A stretch of 31,807 nucleotides of DNA, taken from NCBI GenBank assembly GCA_964393335.1, contig CAYMTN010000037.1:1-31807 (forward strand). The letters are read 5' to 3'. A program made the position numbers and the translations under genes. This document shows, piece by piece, positions 15,329 through 23,554 of this stretch. The DNA is from CAYMTN01 sp964393335 (GTDB lineage Bacteria > Chloroflexota > Anaerolineae > Aggregatilineales > Aggregatilineaceae). The notes beneath the pieces were generated by a model. That model made no database searches. It had not been told where the DNA came from and saw only the letters and a list, made by a program, of their open reading frames with translations. Numbering within the stretch: position 1 is the stretch's first letter; each line of letters opens with the position of its first letter.

Positions 15329-17278
15329 CTAGGCGGGTGATGGGGCCGTTCCCAAGGGGGCAGGTGGCATTTCGCTGTCCGTCAGCCCCTCTTCGAGGCC
15401 CTCAATCGCTGCCGAAGCGGTCGGTTTGCTCGGTTTGTCGCCAGGAGCTTGTGGCGGTTGTGGCTCGCCCATGATCTCCAGGAATTCCTCACGGCCAATC
15501 GTTTCGACTTCAATGAGTCGCTCAGCCAGGGCGTCGAGTTTTTCGCGGTTCTCACGCAGGACGGTGAGCGCCTGCTCATACGCCGCCGACACGATATCGT
15601 GAACTTCTTCGTCGATCTGCTCGGCAACACTTTCGCTGTAGTCGCGCTGCTCACCGATCTCCCGGCCCAGGAAGACAAGTTCTTCTTTCTGGCCAAAGAC
15701 GCGCGGTCCCAGTTTGGCGCTCATGCCCCAGCGGGTCACCATCGTTCGCGCGATGCGCGTGACATTTTCCAGATCGCTGGATGCACCATTCGTGATGTCG
15801 CCGAACACGATTTCTTCTGCGGCACGTCCGCCGAGTGCTCCCGTGATCTGGTCGATGTAGCGCTGCGTGGTGCCTAGCGCCGAGTCGTTCTCAGGCATGA
15901 CCCATGTGACACCGCCCGCCATACCGCGGGCGACGATGGTTACCTTGCGGACCGGATCGCAGCGTGGCAGCATGTGGAAGACGACGGCGTGACCGGCCTC
16001 GTGGAAGGCGATCAGGCGCTTTTCTTCCTCGCTGATGATGCGGCTGCGGCGTTCTGGGCCCAGTACGACGCGCTCGACGGCTTCTTCGAAATCGCGCATA
16101 CTGATGCTCTTCTTGTTTTTACGCGCGGCAACGATCGCGCCCTCGTTGACGAGGTTTTCCAGGTCCGCCCCGACAAAACCGGGTGTAGACTTGGCAAGTA
16201 CGCCCAGGTCAACATCCGAAGCCAGGGGCTTCCCGCGCGCATGGACCTTCAAGATCGCCTCCCGCCCGCGCATATCGGGACGATCCAGCACCACGCGGCG
16301 GTCAAAACGACCGGGACGTAACAGCGCCGGGTCGAGAATATCCGGGCGATTGGTCGCCGCCACGATGATCACGTTCGTGTCCGTGTCAAAACCATCCATC
16401 TCGACCAGAATCTGGTTGAGAGTCTGCTCGCGCTCGTCGTGGCTGCCGCCGAGTCCCGCGCCGCGATGGCGTCCTACCGCGTCGATTTCGTCCACAAAGA
16501 CGATACACGGGCTGTGTCGTTTGGCCTGATCAAACAAGTCGCGCACACGGCTTGCGCCGACGCCGACGAACATTTCCACGAATTCGGAACCGGAGATGCT
16601 GAAGAACGGCACTCCCGCTTCGCCGCTGACCGCTTTGGCCAGCAACGTTTTGCCCGTGCCTGGGCTGCCGACGAGCAAAACACCCTTGGGGATACGCGCG
16701 CCAAGCTGGATGAAGCGCTCCGGGTCTTTTAGAAACTCGACGACTTCCTGTAGTTCTTCTTTTGCTTCGTCAGCCCCTGCCACGTCATCAAACGTTACGG
16801 TCGGCTGATCGCCGGTGAACATGCGCGCGCGGCTTTTGCCAAATGACAGCGCCTGGTTATTCGAGCCTTGAGCCTGGCGTAACATCAGGTAGATGAATCC
16901 ACCGATGAGCAGCAGCGGCAAAAATGTGCCGATCAATCCGATCCAATTGAACAAGTTGCTGGGTTTGGTGAATTCGAAGTTGATCTGTTTCACCGTGTCA
17001 GGGTCGGCCCCCAGGTTTTCCAGCAGTTGTGGTACGTCGGTCGTGTTTGAACTGATCTGCGCTTTTCGGGTCTCGTTGTTGTTAAAATAGGTGGCAGTCA
17101 ACTGGCCTTCGCTCGACACTTCAATGGCCCGTACTCTGCCGCTGTTGATCTCATCTACCAATTCGCTCACAGTCAACTGCTTGGAACTGGCGCTGTTGTT
17201 GCGTACACCAAACACTATCGCAGCAATCGCTGCGATAATGAGGATATACACAAAGATATTCCGCGAACGACTATTCAC
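15329..17278 (-). CDS. ftsH: ATP-dependent zinc metalloprotease FtsH
   Basis: Membrane AAA+ protease that degrades misfolded membrane proteins and regulatory substrates. 649 residues. N-terminal membrane segment at about 8-25, an extracytoplasmic domain, and a second segment at about 112-133. AAA module: Walker A GSPGTGKT (204-211, a Ser in place of the common second-position Pro), pore loop EFVEMFVGVGASRVRDLF, Walker B IVFVDEIDAVG, and the second region of homology ATNRPDILDPALLRPGRFD. Protease zinc site HEAGH (His426, Glu427, His430). The C-terminal tail is Pro-rich. The start is GTG at 17278, fixed by the SD GGAGG 6 bases before it. Monocistronic, with its own promoter and terminator. Confidence 0.98.
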   Translation of the reverse strand: MNSRSRNIFVYILIIAAIAAIVFGVRNNSASSKQLTVSELVDEINSGRVRAIEVSSEGQLTATYFNNNETRKAQISSNTTDVPQLLENLGADPDTVKQINFEFTKPSNLFNWIGLIGTFLPLLLIGGFIYLMLRQAQGSNNQALSFGKSRARMFTGDQPTVTFDDVAGADEAKEELQEVVEFLKDPERFIQLGARIPKGVLLVGSPGTGKTLLAKAVSGEAGVPFFSISGSEFVEMFVGVGASRVRDLFDQAKRHSPCIVFVDEIDAVGRHRGAGLGGSHDEREQTLNQILVEMDGFDTDTNVIIVAATNRPDILDPALLRPGRFDRRVVLDRPDMRGREAILKVHARGKPLASDVDLGVLAKSTPGFVGADLENLVNEGAIVAARKNKKSISMRDFEEAVERVVLGPERRSRIISEEEKRLIAFHEAGHAVVFHMLPRCDPVRKVTIVARGMAGGVTWVMPENDSALGTTQRYIDQITGALGGRAAEEIVFGDITNGASSDLENVTRIARTMVTRWGMSAKLGPRVFGQKEELVFLGREIGEQRDYSESVAEQIDEEVHDIVSAAYEQALTVLRENREKLDALAERLIEVETIGREEFLEIMGEPQPPQAPGDKPSKPTASAAIEGLEEGLTDSEMPPAPLGTAPSPA

Positions 17279-17377
17279 TCTAAGCCTCCAGCCCTCATAC
17301 CCGTTGGTCTATGCCCACTTGATCTTCTGCTATGCAATTACAACGTGGCGAGGCAGATTCATCACAACTCTACTGAA

Positions 17378-17413
17378 ATTATACAGGAACCGGTAGCTAA
17401 AAACCAGGGTTTT
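17378..17413 (-). promoter_or_regulatory. ftsH promoter with inverted repeat over the -35 region
   Basis: A perfect TATAAT (17378-17383, minus strand) about 100 bases before the GTG. The -35 region has no TTGACA match and is instead occupied by a perfect repeat AAAACC-AG-GGTTTT (17400-17413). A poor -35 plus a palindrome there suggests regulator-dependent expression. It is not the CIRCE element. The rest of the 216-base ftsH-kinase gap holds nothing further I can name. Confidence 0.4.
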
Positions 17414-17494
17414 CCATGTTCAGTAAATTAGCATTGTATAAGAAGTTCGTTCGTCTATTTATACGTGGTTACCGTCATGCCTGATCAAGCTGGA

Positions 17495-18739
17495 CTATCC
17501 AAGCCACGCCTGATAGATAGCGATCCAGAGCGGAATCAGCAGCACTACGGCGATAAAGGCGATAAAGGCCAGCACCAGGGTGACAAGATCAAGCTGCTGG
17601 GGCGGTTCGTTGGCACGGTAGCGCGACTGAATCATCGACTCCGGCGGGCGAGGTGGGTAATAATTCTGAGAGGGAACGGGAGCCATGCCGGGCGTCGTCG
17701 CCGGGCCGCGATAGGGTGGTTGAGTGTACAGATTGGTAGGCGCTTCGGCGCGCGGGTCGGGGGCGCGGACGCCATTGGCAGCGGGCGCAACGGGCTGCAT
17801 CCCGTAATCTGATTTGAGGTGGATCGGGCCTTCTGTGGGCGGGACGGTTGCGGCAGTATCGGGCTGCGGTTCGTTCTGTGTCACTTCAGGCACCTGGTCG
17901 GTTGTGACCTGCCCCTGACGGCGGTAGCTGATCAAGATGCGCCCCAATTGGTCTGCCGTACGGTAGCGCGAGGCAGGTTCTTTGGAGAGCACTTTTTGCA
18001 GAATACGGTCCAGGTGCACAGACACATTCGGGTTCAGATCGGATGGATTGGGCGGTGTCTCGCGGATGTGCGCCATAGCCAGTTCTTGCTGGTCGGTGCC
18101 GACGAATGGCAGTCGCCCGGTCAACATTTCGAACATCACGATGCCGATGGCATAGACATCCGAGGCCGGTGTCGGGGCTTCGCCTTGCGCTTGTTCGGGC
18201 GAAAAGTAATGAGGACTGCCCCAGACAACCCGTTGGCGTTCGCGGGGTTTGGTCGCTGTCAGGGCTTGCGCGATACCGAAGTCGGTGACCTTCACATTGT
18301 CACTTTCGGTCACGAGCACATTTTGCGGCTTGACGTCGGCGTGAACCAGTCCCGCGCGGTGTGCATACCCGACTCCGGCGCATATCTTGATCGTGATGCT
18401 GAGCGCGCGGTCAATCGAAAAGGGAGCCGAAGCACGGATCAGGCGCTTGAGGTCTTCACCGTCAATGTATTCCATGACGATGTAATGCGTGTTGCCATCC
18501 TGGCCGACATCGTGCACGGTGACGATGTTCGGGTGGGATAGGTTGGCAACGTTGCGGGCTTCCTGGCGGAATCGTTTCAGGAACTCAGGGTCGTTGGTCA
18601 GGCTTGGCCGGAGGATTTTTACGGCCACAGTACGGCCTAGGGCCAGATCGATAGCCTTATAGATCACGGCCATGCCGCCCGAACCCTGTTGTGCGACCAG
18701 GCGATAGCGCCCGTTTAGCAGCGTTTCTTGTGAAGACAT
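17495..18739 (-). CDS. Tail-anchored Hanks-type Ser/Thr protein kinase
   Basis: Eukaryotic-like protein kinase of 414 residues. Gly-rich loop QGSGGMAVIYKA, ATP-binding Lys41 (AVKIL), catalytic loop HADVKPQN with Asp135, DFG at 153-155, and SPHYFSPEQAQG as the APE-type segment. The usual HRD is HAD here, so this is a non-RD kinase. After the kinase domain (to about 275) comes a Pro/Thr-rich linker of about 100 residues and one hydrophobic segment at the extreme C-terminus (LVLAFIAFIAVVLLIPLWIA). It has no PASTA or other outer sensor domain. An in-frame ATG at 18769 exists, but the start at 18739 has a better-spaced GGGA. Divergent from the PTPS-related gene. Targets unknown. Confidence 0.92.
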   Translation of the reverse strand: MSSQETLLNGRYRLVAQQGSGGMAVIYKAIDLALGRTVAVKILRPSLTNDPEFLKRFRQEARNVANLSHPNIVTVHDVGQDGNTHYIVMEYIDGEDLKRLIRASAPFSIDRALSITIKICAGVGYAHRAGLVHADVKPQNVLVTESDNVKVTDFGIAQALTATKPRERQRVVWGSPHYFSPEQAQGEAPTPASDVYAIGIVMFEMLTGRLPFVGTDQQELAMAHIRETPPNPSDLNPNVSVHLDRILQKVLSKEPASRYRTADQLGRILISYRRQGQVTTDQVPEVTQNEPQPDTAATVPPTEGPIHLKSDYGMQPVAPAANGVRAPDPRAEAPTNLYTQPPYRGPATTPGMAPVPSQNYYPPRPPESMIQSRYRANEPPQQLDLVTLVLAFIAFIAVVLLIPLWIAIYQAWLG

Positions 18740-18786
18740 CCTGTTCCCGTTTTTGTTGATGGGGGACATATGCCACCCAAATCAAG

Positions 18787-18815
18787 TTGCCGGAGTCTGG
18801 GTTCCCTTTTATAAT
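18787..18815 (+). promoter_or_regulatory. Promoter for the PTPS-related membrane protein gene
   Basis: A TTGCCG -35 (18787-18792), a 17-base spacer and a perfect TATAAT (18810-18815). It lies 59 bases before the GTG start, in the divergent space with the kinase gene. Confidence 0.7.
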
Positions 18816-18874
18816 GCGCCGTTCAAGGATAGCACACAAATTTCCGTTTGGCATAAATCTGAAGGGCGTTCCGC

Positions 18875-21370
18875 GTGATTCCGCGCACAAAAACCGAACT
18901 ACCGGCGGGCCTGACCCTCGACGATTTGCCGCTGTGGATGCGCAAGACCCGGCGTGAAATCGATTGGGCGTTTTTGGGGATGGTCGTAGTGGCGCTGGTC
19001 ATTGTGTGGCCGCTGTTCGCCCGGTCCGGTTTGCCGCATAATCTGGAGACCCAGGCGGAACTGGCGCGCACGATCGAAGTGGCCGAAAGCATCCAGGCCG
19101 GGACTCTGTATCCGCGTTGGGCACCGGACTTCAATTACGGCTACGGGTCGCCTCTCTGGAACTATCTCGCCCCTTTGCCCCATTACCTGGCTGGCCTGCA
19201 CTACGTTTTGGCCCAGTCTAACCCCGAAACAAGTGTCAAGCTGGTTCTGGCGTTCAGTCTGGGGTTAGGCGGATTGGGATTGTTCAGTTTTGTCCGGCGG
19301 CGTTGGGGGACGTACGCCGGGATACTGGCCGCTTGTGTGTACCTGTACAGCCCGCAGATCGCGCTCGTCAAACCCTACCTGGAGAGTGATCTGGCAGCTC
19401 TGATGGCGATGGGTTTTTTTGTGATGACATTGTGGGCGTTTGATCGCGTGCTGGTCAGCGTTCATGGGTGGGATATCAGCCTGGCAGCGAGTTTGGTGGC
19501 GGCGCTGTGGTTGTCCGACACGCCGCTGAGCGTGATACTGATCGCCGTAGCAGCAGGCTGGCTGGCGTGGCGATTTTTCACCCGCGATCACGTACTCTAC
19601 CGGTGGGGCAGTGCTGCCGCCGCTCTCGGTCTGGGAACAGCCTTCAGCGCGTGTTATTGGCTGCCAGCCTGGGCGGAGTTTTCGGCGGTCCGCTGGCTGC
19701 CTGTGTCGCAATACCCGCTTGAAAATTGGCACCAACTCATGCCCCTCGACTTGTTAGCACAGCCCGATTTGTTGGACAGCAGCGCTGTGAATCCGCTGCC
19801 GACGGGTGCCGTTGGCGTTGCCGTTTGGCTCCTGGCGCTGGCTGGCGTGATCGTGGTTGCGTTGTCGATCTGGCGGCGGACGCCGCGTGATCCGCGCAGC
19901 ATCTCTCGTGGCGATGCGTTTCAATGGCGATTGGTGCATGCGATACGCGGGATTTCGCACCGGGAATGGGAAGTCGCCTATTTTGGCCTGGTGGGAATCG
20001 GCGTGTTTGTGTTGGTGACGCCGGCAGGTAGACCCTTCTGGGACCGGATGCCCGAATGGCCGCCTGTCTACCCGCGCGACGTGCTGCCCCTGATCGCGGC
20101 GTGTGGTGCCATCGTGGCTGCCCAACTTGGGGCGGTGCTGGAACGCGCGCGTCAATCGCTGGTTGGAGTAGGCGGGATGGTGCTGATCTTGGCGCTCATA
20201 CTGGGGCTGGCCCTGCCGACGCTGTCACTCCCCGCGTGGCCTGCAACACACGATATGCCGCAGCTTTCTACCGTGCTGCGCGATGAAACGCGGGGGCATC
20301 TGGTCGCGTCCTCGATAGCAGGCTGGCTGCTGCCGAAAACCGTTATCGACGTGCCACAGCCATCGCCTGCGCTCGTGATGTCCTACCAGAACGGGGCTAT
20401 CGACAAAGTGGCGCGTAGTGAACTGCCCGCAGCGGCCCAGGTGGACATTGTCGATAACGCGCCCCAATCGACACGCCTGGTGGTCAAGACGCCCTATCCG
20501 ATTGAGTTGGCCCTCCAAATACTTGACTTCAAGGGCTGGCGGGCCCAGGTCAACAACCGCCCGATTCCCATCCAGACCCAGGCCAAAACGGGTTTCGTCG
20601 CGCTCGAGCTGCCAGCAGGGCAGCAGGAAGTAACTGTGGAATTCGGGAGCACACCCGTGCGAGATGTGGCGTGGGCCTTTACCGGCGTGGCATTGCTGGT
20701 GATGGTGATCATCAGTCTGCGCCTGGAATACGAACTACTCGATGAACGTTCGACCCAAGCAGCGGCCTGGAAACTGACTCCCGAGAAGGTCACTTATCTA
20801 CAGGCGCTGCTGTTGTTCCTGATCATCCTATTCGGGATTGGCGGCGCGTTGCCCCGTCTGGCACCCGAGTTGTTCACACGGCACTCGCCGCTTGGCGTTG
20901 TGCTTCCCGCCCGGACACAACTTCCACGCGCACTGAGCGGAGTCGATTTGCTGGCATACGATGTGCAGGCCGGCGCTGCGGTTTCCCCCGGTGACCCGGT
21001 GACGCTGCACCTGTACTGGCGTGCCGTGCGCCCTGATCTGCCGGATTATCAGGCAAATGTGTTGCTGGTAGCCACCGGTGACCCGGAGCGTCAGATCATG
21101 CTGGCGCAGCACCGGCATCCGGGTTCGATCCCGGTCAGCCAGTGGCCGACCTGGCCGCTGTTCGGCAGCTACGTGCGGGATTCGTATTACTTGCAGCTAG
21201 ACAAAAACGTACCGCCTGGCGAGTATAATATTGTGGTGCAGCTTGGGCGCTGCGCCCAGCAAAATCTGTTCCCGTGCCAACAAATCGAGCCGCTGTTTGT
21301 GCGAGATAATCGGGGGAGCAGCCTCGGCCAGCAGATCGTCCTGCCAACGCCAATTCGGGTGGTGCCCTGA
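18875..21370 (+). CDS. Polytopic membrane protein, PTPS-related / glycosyltransferase-like
   Basis: 831 residues. After a cytoplasmic N-terminus with a membrane segment at about 31-50, the first outer loop has the acidic/aromatic pattern LETQAELARTIEVAES, then GTLYPRWAPDFNYGYG and the PL-x-YL element PLPHYLAGL. This is the hallmark of the 6-pyruvoyl-tetrahydropterin-synthase-related membrane family (PF10131 type). These resemble GT-C glycosyltransferases; they are not PTPS enzymes. About ten more hydrophobic segments follow to about 445. The rest is a beta-rich outer domain broken by two later TM segments (about 607-625 and 645-665), ending with a domain of about 150 residues. The GTG at 18875 has GAAGGG 9 bases upstream. 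A surface-polysaccharide or lipid-linked sugar role is inferred. Confidence 0.8.
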   Translation: MIPRTKTELPAGLTLDDLPLWMRKTRREIDWAFLGMVVVALVIVWPLFARSGLPHNLETQAELARTIEVAESIQAGTLYPRWAPDFNYGYGSPLWNYLAPLPHYLAGLHYVLAQSNPETSVKLVLAFSLGLGGLGLFSFVRRRWGTYAGILAACVYLYSPQIALVKPYLESDLAALMAMGFFVMTLWAFDRVLVSVHGWDISLAASLVAALWLSDTPLSVILIAVAAGWLAWRFFTRDHVLYRWGSAAAALGLGTAFSACYWLPAWAEFSAVRWLPVSQYPLENWHQLMPLDLLAQPDLLDSSAVNPLPTGAVGVAVWLLALAGVIVVALSIWRRTPRDPRSISRGDAFQWRLVHAIRGISHREWEVAYFGLVGIGVFVLVTPAGRPFWDRMPEWPPVYPRDVLPLIAACGAIVAAQLGAVLERARQSLVGVGGMVLILALILGLALPTLSLPAWPATHDMPQLSTVLRDETRGHLVASSIAGWLLPKTVIDVPQPSPALVMSYQNGAIDKVARSELPAAAQVDIVDNAPQSTRLVVKTPYPIELALQILDFKGWRAQVNNRPIPIQTQAKTGFVALELPAGQQEVTVEFGSTPVRDVAWAFTGVALLVMVIISLRLEYELLDERSTQAAAWKLTPEKVTYLQALLLFLIILFGIGGALPRLAPELFTRHSPLGVVLPARTQLPRALSGVDLLAYDVQAGAAVSPGDPVTLHLYWRAVRPDLPDYQANVLLVATGDPERQIMLAQHRHPGSIPVSQWPTWPLFGSYVRDSYYLQLDKNVPPGEYNIVVQLGRCAQQNLFPCQQIEPLFVRDNRGSSLGQQIVLPTPIRVVP

Positions 21371-21391
21371 GGAAGGCCAGCCTGAGTTTTC

Positions 21392-21419
21392 TTGCTATCT
21401 CGTTTGGGTAAAGTATAAT
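21392..21419 (+). promoter_or_regulatory. Promoter of the TPR / UroD-like / rsmD operon
   Basis: TTGCTA (21392-21397), a 16-base spacer and a perfect TATAAT (21414-21419). Transcription near 21426 gives a leader of about 155 bases before the TPR start. Confidence 0.65.
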
Positions 21420-21440
21420 GCGATACATCAGTTATACTAT

Positions 21441-21500
21441 GTTGTGTTGACACTCGTGGTAAAAAACGCCCCTGATTTCAGGCGGAAATGTCAACACGGC
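21441..21500 (+). promoter_or_regulatory. Long stem-loop in the operon leader
   Basis: GTGTTGACA (21444-21452) and TGTCAACAC (21489-21497) are perfect complements. Two G-U pairs and one G-C pair extend the RNA stem to 12 bp (21441-21500). Inside is a second hairpin CCTGA-TT-TCAGG (21471-21482). A run of seven T (21525-21531) follows some 25 bases later. It starts about 15 bases after the predicted transcription start, so the RNA leader would fold. No known riboswitch class is recognised. Confidence 0.55.
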
Positions 21501-21579
21501 CTGACACACTAAATTGTGATCATCTTTTTTTGCAGGACTTCCTTTTGGACAGTCGTATTGCATCACTGTGGAGACGATA

Positions 21580-21894
21580 ATGAGCCAACAAGAACTTGAC
21601 GCGAGGATCGGTGAAGCGTGGCAAGCACATTACGATGGGCAGCACCGCGCCGCCATCGACAAATTCAAAAAGATTATCGACGAAGTGCCAGATCACATTG
21701 ATGCCAACTGGGGGCTGGGTCTTTCCTACCGGAAAGCGGGTGACCGGGAGAATGCGTTGAAGATCTTTCGTAAGGTTCAGGAGCTGGTCACGAAACGACT
21801 CGACGCGGCCCCTGAAGATGATTACGAGCGGTATTTCATGCTCAAGCGCATGGTTTCGCAGCAAGTTGATCAGATGTCGGATTTTCTTGAGTAA
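21580..21894 (+). CDS. Small TPR protein
   Basis: 104 residues, all-helical, with tetratricopeptide-type sequence: AWQAHYDGQHRAAIDKFKKI (repeat A) and NWGLGLSYRKAGDRENALKI (repeat B), then a charged helix ending VDQMSDFLE. The ATG at 21580 has GGAG 8 bases upstream; a GTG four codons earlier lacks an SD. TPR units mediate protein contacts. It is the first gene of an operon: the frame of the UroD-like gene opens at the very next base after its stop. Partner unknown. Confidence 0.82.
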   Translation: MSQQELDARIGEAWQAHYDGQHRAAIDKFKKIIDEVPDHIDANWGLGLSYRKAGDRENALKIFRKVQELVTKRLDAAPEDDYERYFMLKRMVSQQVDQMSDFLE

Positions 21895-21921
21895 GTGCGT
21901 ATCACGAAATCAGGTAACAGC

Positions 21922-22914
21922 ATGGCCCTAAGCAAGCGTGAGCGTCTGGAACGAACGATTCAAGGTGAAGAGACGGACCGTGTACCGGTTGCATTGTGGC
22001 GGCACTGGCCGGGTGATGACCAGCGTGCTGCCGATCTGGCAGAAGCGACCGTCGTATTTCAGCGCCGGTGGGATTTCGATTTCGTGAAGGTGACCCCGGC
22101 CAGCAGTTTCTGTATCACCGATTACGGCGTGCAGGATCGCTGGGTGGGCAGCCTGGAGGGGACGCGCGAATATGTACGGCGCGTCGTACAACGGTCCCTG
22201 GACTGGACCGAGTTACGCGTGTTGGACCCCGGAAAGGGTGGGTTAGCACGTCAGCTTGAGGTCTTGCGGATGCTCAAAGACGCGTTCGGGACGGATGTGC
22301 CTTTCATCCAGACGATCTTCAGCCCACTGGCCCAGGCAAAAAACATCACCGGCAAGGAGTTGTTGATCGAACACATGCGGACGGCCCCCGACCGGCTCAA
22401 AACCGGGTTGAACACGATTACCGAAAGCACGCTGCGCTTTATCGATGCCATGCGCCGTAGTGGTGTATCGGGCATCTTTTACGCGGTTCAGCACGCGTCG
22501 CATACCGTGATGAGCGAAGATGAATATCGCGAATTTGGGCGTCCGTATGACTTGCAGATTTTGGAGGCGCTGTCGGCTGACTGGTGGTTAAACGTCATGC
22601 ACCTGCACGGCAATTCCCCAATGTTTGATCTGGTGGCCGATTACCCGGTGCAGGTCATTAACTGGCATGACCGCGAGACGAGTCCCGATCTGGCGGAGGG
22701 CAAGCTCAAATTCGGTGGCGTGGTGAGCGGTGGACTGGGGCGGTGGGACCCGGTACATAACGGTACGCCGGCTGAAGTGCGTGCTGAGGCGCGCCGGGCG
22801 ATGGAACAGACGCATGGCCGCCGGTTCATTCTCTCCACTGGCTGCGTGATCATGACCACGACGCCGACCTCGAATATTCGCGCCGTGCGTGAAGTCGTCG
22901 AGTCGCCGGTTTAG
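21922..22914 (+). CDS. Uroporphyrinogen-decarboxylase-fold protein, probably not HemE
   Basis: 330 residues with the UroD/MtaA-type TIM-barrel pattern: KRERLERTIQGEETDRVPVALWRHW at the N-terminus, FDFVKVTPASSFCITDYG, VPFIQTIFSPLAQA, FIDAMRRSGVSGIFYA, INWHDRE and STGCVIMTTTPTSNIRAV at the end. True HemE has an N-terminal RQAGRYLPEY-type box with the catalytic Arg pair; here that position reads LWRHWPGDD. It therefore fits the wider superfamily that includes corrinoid methyltransferases and uncharacterised UroD-like proteins. An ATG at 21922 with AGG 8 bases upstream is preferred to a GTG at 21895. rsmD starts 14 bases after the stop. No corrinoid or heme genes are nearby. Confidence 0.85.
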   Translation: MALSKRERLERTIQGEETDRVPVALWRHWPGDDQRAADLAEATVVFQRRWDFDFVKVTPASSFCITDYGVQDRWVGSLEGTREYVRRVVQRSLDWTELRVLDPGKGGLARQLEVLRMLKDAFGTDVPFIQTIFSPLAQAKNITGKELLIEHMRTAPDRLKTGLNTITESTLRFIDAMRRSGVSGIFYAVQHASHTVMSEDEYREFGRPYDLQILEALSADWWLNVMHLHGNSPMFDLVADYPVQVINWHDRETSPDLAEGKLKFGGVVSGGLGRWDPVHNGTPAEVRAEARRAMEQTHGRRFILSTGCVIMTTTPTSNIRAVREVVESPV

Positions 22915-22928
22915 GGCGGGGGTTCATC

Positions 22929-23549
22929 GTGCCGATTCGTGTCATCGCCGGGGCGGCGAAGGGTCGCAAGCTGAAAATGGTTCCGGGCGAGTCTACGCGT
23001 CCGATTATGGACCGCGTCAAAGAGTCGTTGTTTAACATCGTAGGGCTTGGGATTCGCGACTGCTCATTTCTGGACCTGTTTGCCGGAACGGGCAGTGTTG
23101 GCATTGAGGCGCTCAGTCGCGGCGCGGCGCGCGTATTGTTCATTGATAACGACCGGTTGGCGATCCGTACCATCCATGAGAACCTGGCTCATACACGTCT
23201 GGCCGAACGCGCTGAAGTCCTCAGGACGGATGCCTTTTCCTATTTGCAGCGTCCGCAGTTGGAAGCGTTTGAGTACATTTTTGTTGCCCCGCCGCAGTAC
23301 AAAGGTATGTGGAAAGAAACACTGCTGCTGCTTGACGCGAATCCGGTCCATCTGAACCCGGATGGGATCGTCATCGTGCAGATCGACCCGGTTGAGCGTG
23401 AAGACCTGCCGCTGGACGTTCTGACGCCTTACGACGAGCGGACCTATGGCAGTACGCTGCTGTGGTTCTTTGAGCGTTCGGATGTCCTCGAAGAAGACGA
23501 AACGAAAGTATCCTTTGCGCCTCAGGATCCGGATAACCCGCTCGCCTGA
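22929..23549 (+). CDS. rsmD: RsmD-family rRNA guanine-N2 methyltransferase
   Basis: E. coli RsmD methylates G966 of 16S rRNA. 206 residues. N-terminal RVIAGAAKGRKLKMVPG and TRPIMDRVKESLFNI are family signatures, followed by the SAM-binding FLDLFAGTGSVGIEALSRGA. Motif IV, normally (D/N)PP(F/Y), reads A120-P-P-Q-Y (IFVAPPQYKGMW), which removes the usual acidic/amide residue. A C-terminal extension of about 20 residues is acidic. GTG start at 22929, supported by GGGCGGGGG 6-7 bases upstream. Third gene of the TPR / UroD-like operon. It converges on the CCA enzyme gene with only 5 bases between. Confidence 0.88.
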   Translation: MPIRVIAGAAKGRKLKMVPGESTRPIMDRVKESLFNIVGLGIRDCSFLDLFAGTGSVGIEALSRGAARVLFIDNDRLAIRTIHENLAHTRLAERAEVLRTDAFSYLQRPQLEAFEYIFVAPPQYKGMWKETLLLLDANPVHLNPDGIVIVQIDPVEREDLPLDVLTPYDERTYGSTLLWFFERSDVLEEDETKVSFAPQDPDNPLA

Positions 23550-23554
23550 TCCTG

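Noticed and set aside
21498..21533. Intrinsic terminator at the T run
   Set aside because: The only stem directly before the T run is about 4 bp (CACA/TGTG). It could at best be part of an attenuator with the larger upstream stem.
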